Below, piece by piece: positions 22,020 to 34,369 of a stretch of 64,000 nt of DNA (position 1 is its first letter; every line of letters starts with the position of its first letter). Where the stretch lies: assembly GCA_963921825.1 (NCBI GenBank), contig OY997593.1:41121111-41185110 (forward strand). Reading direction: 5' to 3'. The notes beneath the pieces were generated by a model that worked only from the letters and a program-made list of their open reading frames with translations, was not told the DNA's origin and did no database searches. This DNA comes from Erodium maritimum. Its lineage: Eukaryota; Streptophyta; Magnoliopsida; Geraniales; Geraniaceae. The position numbers and the translations under genes are program-made.

Positions 22020-24956
22020 TGTCACGCACCAATTTCTGTAAACCGAAATCAGGACGTGAACCTTTAAAATAATAAAACATTTTGAAACCTTTTACAATAA
22101 ACCACTTTAAAAAAAACACCACTTGTTCAACAAAATAATATTTACAACTTAAAACATGTCCCAACAAGTGGACAAAAGTATGGTATCCGTCGCTAGACTC
22201 AATTAAACCCAGAATCCCGCTCATAGCTCTTCAAGCTTCAGAAGCTCACCTAGTCCAACCTGCGACCGGTACCTGTAGGAAAAGCAGCTAGGGGTGAGCG
22301 TTCGCTCACCACCACGGAAAACAGACTGACTACAGCATACTTAGCAGATAAAGCCAGTGACACCAACAAAGACTCACATGACACACACCCGACCAATACT
22401 TTCCTCAACCGACTCAACACTCGGACACGTGATGTAGACCCCACACAACGATTGACGACCTCCTCCAAAGACACGACTGACAACCACGCAATACCAAGAT
22501 CACAAAGGATCGCACACCAAACAAGATCACAAAGGATCGCATACCAGCTGCTCAGTAACCAATCTCTGTCCCTCGCCCTTTCCGATCCCAGTCGGGCCAG
22601 GCGGTCGACCTGTCGCGCAACTTCTCCCGATCCCAATCGGGAGGCTAACCCACAACCTCTCTGCTTCATCCGATCCCAGTCGGGTGGTTAGCCACACCCG
22701 CGCGTCCTTCCCCCGATCCCAGTCGGGGAGCTAGCCCACAACCTCTCCGCTTCTCCTGATCCAGTCGGGAGGCTAGCTACACCACACAACCTCCACCAGT
22801 ATCAAGTAACCAAACACAAACACAAGCAAGTTCCACAAACAGCAACAACACATGTTCAATAAACAACAGGCACTCATGGCCACCCAAGACACCAATAGTA
22901 AAACACATACTCTACAATCCCACGGGCACTCATGGCCACCCAAGACACACCGACAAAACTCATGGGCTTAACAACCCCACGGGAACTCACGGCCACCCAA
23001 AACACCAACAGTAACTCACGGGCTCAACAACCCCACGGGCACTCACGGCCACCCAAAACACACCAACGGTAAAGACACGGGTTCAACAACCACACAGGCA
23101 CTCACGGCCTCCCAAGACACACCAACAGTAAAGACACGGGTTCAACAACCCCACGGGCACTCATGGCCACCCAAGACACAAACAATAAAGTAACACGGAT
23201 TCAACAACCCAACAGGCACTCATGGCCACCCAAAACACACCAACGGTAAAGACGCGACAGTAATACACAACAACCTCCGACATAACTAATGCCTCCAACA
23301 GTTCTAATATCAATAGTTTCACAAACAACCTCCGGGCATGGTCATATGCCTCCAGTACTCCTAATCTCGATATGTTCGCAATCAACCTCCAGGCATGGTC
23401 ATATGCCTCCAATAGTTCTATTATCGCTAAGTTCTCTGTTCCTACGACGATACTAAGTGTCACATGCATTCCCTATATTCGCTACATTCCCGTATCATGC
23501 CTTTATAATATTCGATAAACCTACTTAACCCATGACACCCCAAGTGTCACATGAAATTCTACTGTTAACTTTCCCTAGTCAGGGCCGAGATCCGGCTACT
23601 TTTCCCTACCTCGCGACGAAACCACAGCAGCGTCTCCTAGCTGCTGACGACCGGGCCAACGCCGTATTCAAGGGCGAAGTCCGCGTCTGGGTGTAACTCC
23701 AGTTTTCTCTTCGATCGAAGCCGCACTCTAAATTTAACACGAATTCACAAATCAATAACGGTTCCACCGTTAAATTAAAGGTTACGATTAGTCCAGTTTA
23801 AATCCGACAGTTGTCTTTTAAACTCGAGCGGGCTAAAAGCAGGATCACGACGAATCGGGTTCGAACACCCGAGCACCGAAACCGGTGCACGTTTCCCGAG
23901 GCACCGTCCCAAAACACAGATCTCGAGGCCCGTGTTTCGTGGCACGATTCCCGAGGTACGGGTTGCGCGGCACGATTCCCGAGACACCCGTTTCAGCGTT
24001 CCACTTTTAAAACTCGTTCTAAGTCCGATTTAAACGTCCAGCTTAAACGTTCAGGTTCCAAAATCGTTCACATTCCAAAAACCGTCTTAAATCAAATCTG
24101 ATTTTAAATTCTTTTATTTTAAACCCTTTTTCATTTTCCAATTAAAACCCCTTTCTTTTAAAACCGGACTTTCGTTTGAATTTCTCTTAAAATTACTTCT
24201 TTTATCCCTTTCTTCAACCTCGGCCAACAGATCCAGAAAGTTCCGACAACCCAAAAGTGAAGAAGGGGAAAAGACTCTGTTTCAACGATGCCCAGTACCA
24301 AAACGAACTCGGGACTGGTTTAGCACGGCGGAGATTCGCCTCGGATCCGGACGACTCGGTCCCGTCCCGGATCTGATGAGCTCGCCGGCGACGGCGGGAG
24401 CTCAGGTTACGTTTGGTTGAAGGGAAGGTCGGGACGAGAAGAGGAGGAGGGCGGTGTGCTTGAGAGGCCGGGGAAGAGGGGTGGAGCTCGGTGGCGGCGA
24501 TGGCGGTCGCGGACGGTCCTCTCCAGATCGGAGAAGACGAGTGGGAGCGAAGGGCGGCGAGAACGAGGGGGAGGGGCGAAGACGGCCGGCGACGGGCTCG
24601 GCTGGACTGAGAAGTGAAAGGGAGAGAGATAGTACGGGGTTGGGAGGTCGGGGATGGCGTGGAGATGAGGGTGAGAGGGGGAGTTCGGCTGCACGAAAAG
24701 GGAAGGAGAAGAGGAGCTGAAACAATGTGTTGAAACCCTAAAAACGAAGCCTTTAAACCCCTGGCGTGGGCCGGGTCAGCAACTTGGGCCGGTTTTGCCC
24801 GGTCTAGCCCAAAACCCTTTACTTTTTTTTACACGACTAAAGAATTATATCGAATTTCAGCCTCGCCTTTACCAGAACCGATTTAGATTTCAACCTCGAC
24901 GTTCCGAACGATTAAAATTTAATTAAATTAACCTTTTTACCGAAGCGGTCTTCACA
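22020..24956 (-). repeat. 5' LTR of the 9-kb chromovirus
   Basis: It is 2,937 bp, bounded by TGTCACGCACC at 22,020 and GGTCTTCACA at 24,956 (+ strand reading), and carries the minisatellite at about 22,850-23,270. It is longer than the 3' LTR mainly through an extra block at about 23,290-23,920. Confidence 0.9.
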
Positions 24957-27119
24957 ACACAACAAGAGCCAAACAAATATCTTTGTTAACAACATCAGAA
25001 GCTTCACATTCCACGATTGGATAATCAACAACCATGTCACAAACTTCCTTCCCAATGCCAAAAACAACATAATTAGGGTCAAACTCATCGGCAACATAAT
25101 TGTTCTTTTCTTGCTTAGTTTGTTCTGCAACCATATTATCAACAGGGGCTGCATCATTACATGGGAACAATTTCCTAGCCACATTATCGCATTCAGAGCT
25201 TGACAATGTAACGGATCCAGCAGGGCATGGTGAAAAAACATTGGTAGATGATTTTTGTGACGGTGAAAGAAGTATGAACGTTGGTGGAGTAAAGGCACGA
25301 GCAGGTGGCTTCTCCGCTCCTTTGGACCCTTCTCCAACACGTGTAGCTGTTTCAATCAATTTTTCAATGGTCTCTATAACTCCGGGTAGATCAAACCATG
25401 GGTCTTGTGACAGCAACACACCATGTGCCTATAGAAAGACATCTTTAGGTTTTTTTATTCTCAGTCAAACCATTAAACATTGTTGACATTACTCTGAAAC
25501 AAACAGCATTTGGGTTGGCGATATGCCCTTCAACCAACAATTGATGCTACTCCATAAAACCCTTCTGCAACCTTAGTCCCCGTTAAACGAAACCTTATTG
25601 CGATCCTCTGAATAGAATAAAAAGGAGCATGTTAATGTGAATTAATGAAAACAATAAAAACAGGGTATGCATCAACTACAAAACAAATCTACAAACAAAA
25701 ATGTGCATACAATAAACCTAACACATATCACATGATGGATATACTCAAAACAAGAATTGTATATTTGAAAAAACATAATTCCCCCCAAAAAACTAAATTA
25801 AAATAATAAAGGGGCCGATGGATCTCCTCCATTTCTATCATCCCTTTCATTATCTATATTTACGTTAGGGGGTGGATGCTGAGCAACATTCTCTTCCTCC
25901 CTAACACGAGGAGGACCCTTCATCCGTATGTGACCCATTCCAAATGTATCACACTACAATTCATCGCCGATTCTTCTATTGACCAATGCGGTGGTCCAGC
26001 CAATCCAAGAGGGCCATACCTTGGGAACCTCACACGTGCCGACTTCAACCCGATCAAGATAAAACAATTGCATCATTTAAAGAAAAAGACATGTGACATG
26101 ATTACTACATAACAGTTTAAAATGACAAACAAACTTACCAACAAGAAACTGATTGATCCTGCAAAATTCCTTGATATGTCACTTTGATTTAACCAGACTT
26201 GCTTCGTATCCACAAGTCTCTTAACTAAAAACTTGCACCAATTAAAGTCTTGTATGTGAGATACATCAACAATGGATCGAAAGCATGATTGGTTCACATA
26301 ACCGTTAGTCCCGGAATCAATCATGCGAGTGACAAACAACATCATAAAGTTCCTTTTGAAATCATCTCCACCTTCAATTTGCGTCTTGATCTGATAAACC
26401 AAGTGCTTGCTGGTGATAAGACGCTTCATCTCCCCTTTGTCTTTTGTCTTGAACTGCTGCTGCCACAATTTAAGCTCGTCAGTCAACAATGCACCCCACC
26501 GATCGACTATAACATCTTGCTCACCATTTGGAGTCCCCAAAGTTTCATGCAGTTCCTTTTCTGTGATACGCAATTTCACATCGGGCAAAACCAATGATGA
26601 GCTAAGGTGGTTATACTTATCCACTAGATAGTATCCAATCCTTCTTGGAACGTTCTTCACAGCAAAGTGAAGAATGTGACCAAACCCAATTTCCCGTACT
26701 ACTTCCTGTCGATGTTTGTTCAAACTCTCTACCAGCTCAACCAATCTCTTTGGTGATGACTTGATCTTCAAACCATCAACCACTTTGAACTTGTCAGATA
26801 TCCGAACAAATCTATCAGATTTGCAACCCTTAGAGCGCGTAACATTCTTCTCAACAACTAATTCTCCACCTCTCTTCTTTCTGGATTTCACAGGGTGGGA
26901 CAGAAACAACAATAGCAGTAGAACTTCCTCCATCACAAGATTCACGAACCTCATCTACCTTCATCTTCTTATTTGACACTTTTCATTTTACATTTTTAAT
27001 ACTAGACTTCTGCTTCTTCTTCATCATATTGGCTAGAGTCACATTTCCTTCACCAACATCAGCCTCTGCGGATGACTTATCCATTAAAAGAAGAGGAGGC
27101 AGTGTATCCGGAGTTTTGT
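24957..27119 (-). pseudogene. Ulp1-like gene of the MULE, N-terminal exons
   Basis: These exons precede the peptidase exons at 13,905-15,925. From the 5' side, one exon begins at 27,119 after an acceptor (TTATAG) and includes MDKSSAEADVGEGNVTLAN from 27,084. The main exon (about 26,954-26,140) encodes a conserved block: GFGHILHFAVKNVPRRIGYY, then KLRITEKELHETLGTPNGEQ, ending SDISRNFAGSISFLL at a GTAAGT donor. The next exon (about 26,080-25,840) starts QLFYLDRVEVGT. The last (about 25,430-24,957) is Pro/Ser-rich (GEGSKGAEKPPARAF). The conserved block resembles the N-terminal region of plant transposon-borne Ulp1-like proteins. Stops and a frameshift between the first two exons and in the LFYLDR exon show the gene is broken. 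The promoter and first exon were not identified upstream of 27,119. Confidence 0.75.
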
Positions 27120-28189
27120 CTATAATTAGCAAACAAGGGTTTGTATATTAGCAAAACAGATAATGTAAAAAACATTAAACAAGATATTACATATTCAGAA
27201 TCTGTGTTATGTAATTACTAACACAAGGATACATAAACCTACCCTGACAGTTACAAAAAAAATATCCGAAGTTTTGCAAAATATACCCTGTATTTAAAGA
27301 ACATAAAAACAAAAACAAAACTATAAAAAAACAAAGAGAAAACAGCAGATACTAACATTCATCCGCATATAATCTGTAATATCCTCAGGAAATCAGTTCA
27401 TGAAAACTACACAACATGTTACAAAATACTACCCTAAGTGTTACAGAAAAATATATTTCACATCACAAAATACTAAACCCGTAATTACAGAAATACTATA
27501 TGCCTTACACTAGTTTTTGATCTAAAAAATCAATAAAAACAACCAAAAAAGCAGAATTGATTTATCAAAAAATCATGAAACTGATCAATTGATATACCCA
27601 AACCGATATGTTCATGATCTGCTGAGTTTCGGTTCACCGAGGAGATCTGCAACCGTGACCGATGAAGAGAGGACGAGTACATGCCGGCGGCGCTCGAGCT
27701 TCACGTCAAATCTCTGGTGGCTGTGGCATGAACCAGACGACGCGGCTCTCTGTGCAATTTCTAGCCGGTGAGGACGACGCGACTGGATCTTCTTCTCCGG
27801 GCAGATAGTGTTCGTCCAAGACAGGGCTTTCAATCCCCGAGCAGCGACCTTCAATCCACTTGCTGTCGAGATGCTTTACGCCATTGATTGTCTTCTCTCA
27901 GAAGCGAGTTTTTGTCGGAGGCACGACCTCGCCGTTCTCGCTGTTGGCACGGGAGCAGATGGTGGCAGCCAGCTCTTGCGGTTGCTCCGGACGTGGTGGC
28001 GGCTGAGAGTGCGGCTGAGAGAGAGCACGAGAGGTAGTGTTCGGTTGTGATGGTTGCAGCAGATGTATGAATTGTTATTTTAGGGTTGATAAAAATGAGA
28101 TAGTAAATTACATGGTTGCCCTTGTTTCGGGTAAAATTACAAAAACAAATTTAAAGCTAGTATTAATTACAGTTATGTGCCATTGGTTT
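27120..28189. other. MULE right subterminal region with a GC-rich block
   Basis: The part from 27,120 to 27,600 is AT-rich with repeated TGTTACAGA/ATTACAGA-like words. The part from 27,600 to 28,060 is GC-rich and gives ORFs on both strands with no recognisable domain. It may hold the promoter and 5' UTR of the Ulp1-like gene or captured host sequence. The order (AT-rich words, GC-rich block, AT-rich end) is the same in element P at 29,336-30,894. Confidence 0.4.
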
Positions 28190-28275
28190 TATAGCCATAG
28201 ATGAACTTGATCTGAAGGTCTAAATTCAGGTAACAAATAACAAAATAGGGTATAGGTAACGTGTGAATACATACC
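28190..28275 (-). repeat. Putative right terminal repeat of the MULE
   Basis: Read inward on the minus strand it starts AGGTATGTATTCACACG and continues with TTTTGTTATTTGTTACCTGA and TAGACCTTCAGATCAA. The right end of element P reads AGGTACACTTTCATGTG, TTTTGTTATTTGTTACAC and TAGACCTTTGAATCAA, so the two ends belong to one family. A (TA)n tract follows directly. Confidence 0.55.
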
Positions 28276-28293
28276 TATATATATATATATATA

Positions 28294-28759
28294 GTTGGTA
28301 TCAGGTACAAACCATTCTTTATTGTGCAAACTACGAACCAATCTGAAATAAAGGATACCTCCAAAGTGATGTCAGTAGAGCGCACCAGATGCTGACACGT
28401 GGACAATTAAATATATAAACACCGCACCTTATTATGCAAACTACGAACTCACTAGATGCTGACACGTGGGCGCGCACGCTGCTGGTGCGCGCGCGCAAAG
28501 TGCTGATAGTTTGCATAGCACGATACTGATAGTTTAGTACAAAAGTGCTGATAGGTTACATTTGTACTAAACTATCAGCACTCTGCTATGTAAACTATCA
28601 GCATCGTGCGCGCGTGCACCAACACTGTGTGCGCGTGCGCTGCTTGTGCACGCGCGCCACGTGTCAACATCTGGGCGTTCTGCTGACGTTACTTTGGCCG
28701 CATCCTATGGCTTAGATTGGTTCGTAGTTTGCACGATAAAGGTGGTTTTTACTGGCTAG

Positions 28760-28760
<1 letters not shown>
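28294..28760. mobile_element. MITE family M1, copy a
   Basis: The element is 467 bp and mostly one long imperfect inverted repeat. The left end is GTTGGTATCAGGTACAAACC and then TTATTGTGCAAACTACGAAC; the right end is the inverted counterpart (GGTTCGTAGTTTGCACGATA, ending TTTTTACTGGCTAGC). The centre has GCGCGC-rich arms and repeats of AACTATCAGCA. It is flanked by (TA)n on both sides (28,276-28,293 and 28,761-28,824). No coding capacity. The superfamily is uncertain because TA flanks hide the target duplication. Confidence 0.85.

Positions 28761-28831
<71 letters not shown>
28761..28831. repeat. (TA)32 microsatellite ending in GAGAGA
   Basis: This is the longest of the TA tracts that separate the MITEs. 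Confidence 0.95.
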
Positions 28832-28832
<1 letters not shown>

Positions 28833-28833
<1 letters not shown>

Positions 28834-29313
28834 TTGGTATCAGGTACAAACCACCCCTTATTGTGCAAACTACGAACCAATCTGAGCCATAGGATCCGCC
28901 CAAAGTGATGTCAGCAGAGCGCACATGATGCTAACACGTGGGCAATAAATATATAAAACACCGCGCCTTATTGTGCAAACTACGAACTCACCAGGTGCTG
29001 ACACGTGGGCGCGCGCGCACATTACTGACATGTGGCGCGCATAATGCTAATAGTTTGGGCGCACAGTGCTGATAGTTTGGCATTGTGCTAAACTATCAGC
29101 ACTATGCACCCAAACTATTAGCACTGTGCGCGCGCGTGGTCAACACGCTCACGCGCGCGTGGTCAAAACGCTCACGCGCGCGGGCAGAGGCGCGCGCGAA
29201 GCGGCCACGTGTCAGCATCGCGCACACTCTGCTGACGTCACTTTGACCGCATCCTGTGGCTTAGATTGGTTCGTATTTGCACAATAAGGATGATTTTTAC
29301 TGGATAGCTACCC
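28833..29313. mobile_element. MITE family M1, copy b
   Basis: 481 bp, same orientation and structure as copy a, from GTTGGTATCAGGTAC to GGATAGCTACCC. It contains ACACGTGG words and GCTGACGTCACTTTG near its right end. (TA)n follows at 29,314-29,335. Confidence 0.85.
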
Positions 29314-29335
29314 TATATATATATATATATATATA

Positions 29336-30894
29336 GGGGCACTTTCAAGTGTTATCAACACTTACTTTGTTACATGTTGCATAAATCTAAACCATTGAAT
29401 ATTGGAATCCAATGGCTATAGATTTTCAGTCTCAATTATCCATAAATAAAATAGAAAAATCAATAAAAGGGTGGTTTGGTAATTCTATCTTATCTATATT
29501 TTTTTATTGCAAAATTATTTTTTACGGCCTCAATCTGATTTTTTAATATTATATTTAAAAAATAATAATATTTATTTTCAATCTAAATTATTGATCGCTT
29601 CATAAATTCCGTATTCATGTTACAGAATCTTATATATGATATTACATATTGTTATATCCGATGTTATAGAAATTTATATCAATTATTCCAAAAAAAAATA
29701 AGATCGTATTTTAGCAATGTTATAGAATTACACACTCCAACTTATAGAACTTTATACACAATATTACAAAAAAAAAAACTAAATTAACAATAATACAGAT
29801 ATTTATACTACCATAGTTACAAATTTATACACTATAGTTATAGAATTTTACAACCATGATTACAAATTTATACCCCCATAATTACATAATATTAAGCCAA
29901 AGGTTACAGATTTCTATTGCCATTGTTATAGATTCTAAGACCATAATACTAACAACCCATTGTTACGAATTCATATTACCATAGTTACAAATTTATGCAC
30001 TATAGTTACAAAATTCTAAAAAGTAATTAGACACAAAAAACAGAGATTAGCTCCTCTACGAGCCCTCCACCACGATCCATAAAATCACAGAGCAATAAAA
30101 AGACCCAAATCATCATGAACTGAAAACCATGAACAATGCTATACCTATCGTTTGAAGTAAAAACAACAACAACCAGTCAATATTAATCGGGAACTCAGCC
30201 CCTGAAATAGAGGATGCAAAATCAATATCGAAATCATCCCCGAGGTGGAGGGCTTTATCTCTGATCTCCAATCTCATCTGATCGCCGGAGCTCCACTCTT
30301 GGATCTGACACACGGCGGCTCAAAAATCAGTAAAAATCAATCTCAGTATCGGCCCCGAGGTAGATGGTGCAAACAACAGCGGCAATGGGGAGCACGACCG
30401 AGCTCCTTTCTTTTTGCTGGCTCGACAAGGGTTGCACGACCGACGTCCTTTATTCAGATCTCCATGGTTGCTTGCGCGGCGGGACAAGGATGAACGGCGG
30501 CGGGCAGAGGATGAACGAGAGACGGAGGGGAGGAGTCGGGCGAACTCACCGGAGGCCGAGTTCTGAACTGGTGGTGGCGCTGGTCTGGCTGTGGACAGGG
30601 ACGGAGGCTTTCCGAGCCGTGAACGGAGCTTCTTCGGTGGTGTGACCTTGGGTGAGTGCGGCTGGAACCTATTAAATGAGGGAGAGAGGCTCACATTAGG
30701 GTTAGATATAGTCTAATTCAGAAAATTACATATGTACCCTTTTTATGTAGAAAATTACCAAAATAAAATGAAACTTCTCTTTATTTACAATTTTATGCCA
30801 TTTTAATTCAGACCATTGATTTAAATTGATTCAAAGGTCTACATTTGTGTAACAAATAACAAAATAAGGAATGAGTAACACATGAAAGTGTACC
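29336..30894. mobile_element. Element P: 1.56-kb non-autonomous element with MULE-like ends and a GC-rich insert
   Basis: The left end is GGGGCACTTTCAAGTGTTA; the right end, inverted, is AGGTACACTTTCATGTGTTA. Similarity extends imperfectly for about 60-90 bp (TTTGTTACATGTTGCATAAA against TTTGTTATTTGTTACACAAA). The body is AT-rich with repeated TTACAAATTTATAC-type words up to about 30,040. A GC-rich block at 30,220-30,690 follows, with ORFs on both strands (for example minus 30,694-30,320, Ser/Arg/Pro-rich) but no recognisable domain. This could be a captured gene fragment (Pack-MULE type) or an internal deletion product of the MULE to the left, whose right end it resembles. (TA)n flanks both ends. 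Confidence 0.6.
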
Positions 30895-30913
30895 TATATA
30901 TATATATATATAT

Positions 30914-33900
30914 TTGGTATCGGGTACAAACCCCCCTTATTGTGCAAACTACGAACCCACGAGAGCCATAGGATCCCCCCAAAGTGATGTCAGCAGAGCG
31001 CACCAGATGCTGACACGTGGACAATAAATGTCACTCCCCAATTTCAGTAAACCAAACCCGGGACGCGAACGTTTAAAACAATAAAACAATTGAAACCTGT
31101 TTTGAATAAACACTTTAGAATCGCCATTTAGTTAATCAAAATAATAGTTTACAATTCAAAAGTACGTCCCACAAGCGGAAAAATTACAAGTGTACGTCGC
31201 TAGACTCAAAAGTAAACCCGGACTCCCGCTCCCAGCTCTTCAAGCTTCGGAAGCTCGCCTAGTCCAACCTGCGACCAGTACCTGTAGGAAAAGCAGCTAA
31301 GGGTGAGCGTTCGCTCACCGCCACGGATAACAGACTAACTACGGCATACTTAGCAGACAATGCCGGTAACACCAACGACAAACTCAACACCGGGGATCAC
31401 CATCCCCAACTCACTTAAACCGACTGACACACACGCACGATTACCTTCCTCAAATGACTCAACACTCGAACACGTAAAGTAGACCCGACACAACGATCGA
31501 CTACATCCTCCAAAGACAAGACAGACAACCACGCAACACCCAAGATCACAAAGGATCGCACACCAAACAAGATCATAAAGGATCGCACTCCAGCTGCTCA
31601 GTAACCTATCTCACTCACGCGCTTTGCCGATCCCTATCAGGCCAGGCGGTCGACCTGTCTCAGTAACCTCTCTCACTCACGCGCTTTGCCGATCCCTGTC
31701 GGGCCAAGCGGTCGACCTGTCTCAGTAACCTCTCTCACTCACGCGCTTTGCCGATCCCTGTCAGGCCAGGCGGTCGACCTGTCTCAGTAACCTCTCTCAC
31801 TCAGGTAACCACAATCACAATCACAAGCAAGTTCAACAAACAGCAACAACCCAGGTTCGACACTCCACATGCGCTTATGGCCACCCAAGACACACCGACA
31901 ATAACTCACGTGCTCAACAATCCCACGGGCACTCACGGCCACCCAAGACACACCGACAGTTTCTCACGGGCTCAACAATCCCACGGGCACTCACGGCCAC
32001 CCAAGTCACACCGACAGTAACTCACGGGCTCAACAACCGCACGGGCACTCACGGCCACCCAAGACACACCGACAGTAACTCACGGGCTCAACAACCCCAC
32101 GGGCAGTCACGACCACCCAAGACACACCGAAAATAACTCACGGGCTCGACAACCCCACGGGCACTCATGGCCACCCAAGACACACCAACAGTAAAGACAC
32201 GGGTTCAACAACCCCACGGGCCCTCATGCCCACCCAAGACACCAACAGTAAAACACGGGCTCTCATGGCCACCCAAGACACAACAATAAAGTACGGGCTC
32301 TCATGGCCACCCAAGACATAACTTATACAATCAACCTCCGGGCACAACCAATGCCTCCAGCAGTTCTAATATCGATAAGTTTGCAATCAACCTCCGGGCA
32401 TGGTCATATGCCTCCAGTAATTCTAACATCGATAAGTTCTCTGCTCCTACGACACTATTAACTGTCACATGCAATTCTAATGTTCATACGTTCCCAAATC
32501 ATACGACACTACCCGGTGTCGCCTACCTTTCTAATATTCGATAAACCTACTTAACCCACGACACCCCAGTGTCACATGCATTTCTACTGTTAACTTTCCC
32601 TAGTCAGAGCCGAGATCCGACTACTTTTCCCTACCTCGTATGCTTTCTCCAAAGCGCACAAAATAAGCTCCGGCGTGATCTCGGTCACTCGCCTAGCTTT
32701 CCCTTCCCTCTGTCTGCAGCACGATCTAAAAGAACACAATTTTTAAGTACCTTTAAGTTTGCAGAGATAAAATGGAAATTAATAAACTTGACGCCCAAAA
32801 GTAACCCTGACAATGTCGATCAATCCCAAACTTACCAATTACTCGACATTGTCGATAATGGACCCGGAAAAGCCCGATTCGCCCGACATGGCGAATCTGC
32901 CCGGGTTTTGGAAACGCCCTTCCGGGGCTCCGAAAATTCCCGTTTTCGTTTCTACGGTCTTAGAATAATTCAAGGGTTCCTAGGCACTCGACGGAATCGA
33001 ATTCCGACTTCCGAGTAGTTTCTAAACCCGTCAATTACATCTTTTACAATTTAATTCCAAATTTCGATCCGGTTGTGGATTAATGACCCGGGGGACGTTC
33101 TAAACCACCCGAAAATAAAACCCGAGCCTCCGAGCATGTGGGCCCCACCCGGCCACCCTTGTCCGTGGGTGGCTAGGATTGGCTTGGGCCCGGCCCACCA
33201 TGGTGGTGGCCGGCCCTAGCTCCGGCCAACCACCCCATGGCCGGCCGGCCACCCTCCTATGGTGGCCGGAGCTCCCCCCGAGCTTCCGGTCACCGGAAAA
33301 CATCCCTCTTCACCCCAAAACGTCTCCAAAACGTCTCCAACGATCCCCCACCCTCAATAACACCATAAACTACTCATTTTAACCAAACCCTAACTTTTGA
33401 AAAATAACTAAAACGAAGATCAGTTTGGTGATTACCGTAGAGAATATCGAGGGGAGTTCGATTCTCGGAACGTTGAGACGATCCAATGGTTGAGCTCGTG
33501 AATAATGCCCCACCACCACTTGTTTGACAAGTGGCAAGGTGGGTCCCACACCTTTTTGGACAAATATCTAGAAGATATTTCCAATTAGATTCGCGAAATT
33601 CGGACGTTTCGGGCCCCGAACGGGCACTTTTTCCAAGAAATTACAAAACTTGACGGGCTACAAGGAAACTGCTCAACTAAGACCGCTGCGACGACGGCTA
33701 AGCTTTTTGGATCCAAAACGGTCCTCGAATGAACCAAAACGTCGCTTGGTTGACTTTTCCAGCGAAAAGTCAACATTTCCCAAATTGATCAGAAAGTTGC
33801 CCCGAGGACCCCGGAACTATCTTTGGTCGATATCGGGGTCAACTTATGTCCGGTATGACCCTCGGGGTCATATTTGGGTTCATTTAAGTGTCTGCTTAAA

Positions 33901-34347
33901 TTTTTTAAATTTTCCTGTTTTTCGCAGATTTGACTGGCGTTGACGGGGAGTGGTTCTTACAATAAATATATAAAACACCGCACCTTATTGTGCAAACTAC
34001 GAACTTACCAGGTGCTGACACGTGGGCACGCGCACTGCTGATGCGTGCACGCACAGTATTGATAGGTTGCGTAGCACAGTGTTGATAGTTTGCGCGCATA
34101 GTGCTGATAGTTTGCATTTGTGCTAAACTATTAGCACTGTGTTTGCAAACTATCAGCACTGTGATATGTAAACTATCAACATTGTGCGCGCGTGCACCAG
34201 CACTGTGCGCAGCACGCGCACACTAGCAGCGCGCGCGCCACGTGTCAGAATCTGGGGCGCTCTGCTGACGTCACTTTGACCAGATCCAGTGGCTCTCGTG
34301 GGTTCGTAGTTTGCACAATAAGGGTGGTTTTTACTGGATAGCTACCC
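30914..34347. mobile_element. MITE family M1, copy c, split by a solo LTR
   Basis: The left part (30,914-31,028) and right part (33,967-34,347) together give an M1 copy of about 0.5 kb. It starts TTTGGTATCGGGTACAAACC and ends GGATAGCTACCC. The solo LTR at 31,029-33,961 and its duplicated ATAAA lie between. (TA)n or a degenerate TA tract flanks both ends. Confidence 0.85.
31029..33961 (-). mobile_element. Solo LTR of the long-LTR gypsy family, TSD ATAAA
   Basis: The LTR (2,933 bp) runs from TGTCACTCCCCAATTTC to GGGGAGTGGTTCTTACA with exact 5-bp duplications ATAAA at 31,024-31,028 and 33,962-33,966. It is closely related to the LTRs at 3,137 and 7,412. Inside are a 60-bp triplicated array (about 31,600-31,800) and the 56-bp minisatellite (about 31,850-32,330). 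It interrupts MITE M1c and is therefore younger than that MITE. Confidence 0.95.
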
Positions 34348-34369
34348 TGTATAGATATATATATATATA

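Larger units (their letters stand above)
15927..24956 (-). mobile_element. Full-length Ty3/gypsy chromovirus, broken (fossil), TSD (G/A)CACA
   Basis: This 9.03-kb minus-strand element has both LTRs: 5' LTR 22,020-24,956 (2,937 bp) and 3' LTR 15,927-18,359 (2,433 bp). They start TGTGAAGACC and end near GGGGCGTGACA. The flanks are GCACA (15,922-15,926) and ACACA (24,957-24,961), a 5-bp target duplication with one difference. The primer-binding site (initiator Met) is at 22,005-22,016 and the polypurine tract at about 18,361-18,373. Internal parts in order are leader, protease, reverse transcriptase, integrase and a chromodomain, which marks it as a chromovirus; the long LTRs suggest Tekay/Del-like. 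gag was not recognised. The coding region is broken in roughly half a dozen places. A 430-bp LTR stretch differs by about 3%, suggesting about one million years at commonly used plant rates. It sits in the Ulp1-like gene. Confidence 0.92.
6367..28275. mobile_element. Large Mutator-like element (Kaonashi-like: FRS transposase plus Ulp1), left end off-window
   Basis: This is the base layer of the left part of the window. With the inserted LTR elements set aside it holds a FAR1/FRS-type transposase (+), two small plus-strand ORFs, an acidic minus-strand ORF and a convergent Ulp1-like peptidase gene (-). The right end is put at about 28,275, because the last 90 bp resemble the terminal repeat of element P (29,336-30,894) and border a (TA)n tract. 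Ulp1-like genes inside MULEs are known as Kaonashi or KI-MULEs. That the transposase and Ulp1 belong to one element is inferred from adjacency, convergent orientation and a shared dispersed motif (TATTCTCAAAC). The left end cannot be checked. Confidence 0.6.

Noticed and set aside
28717-28908. Tyr-Ile repeat ORF
   Set aside because: It is the translation of the (TA)n tract between two MITEs.
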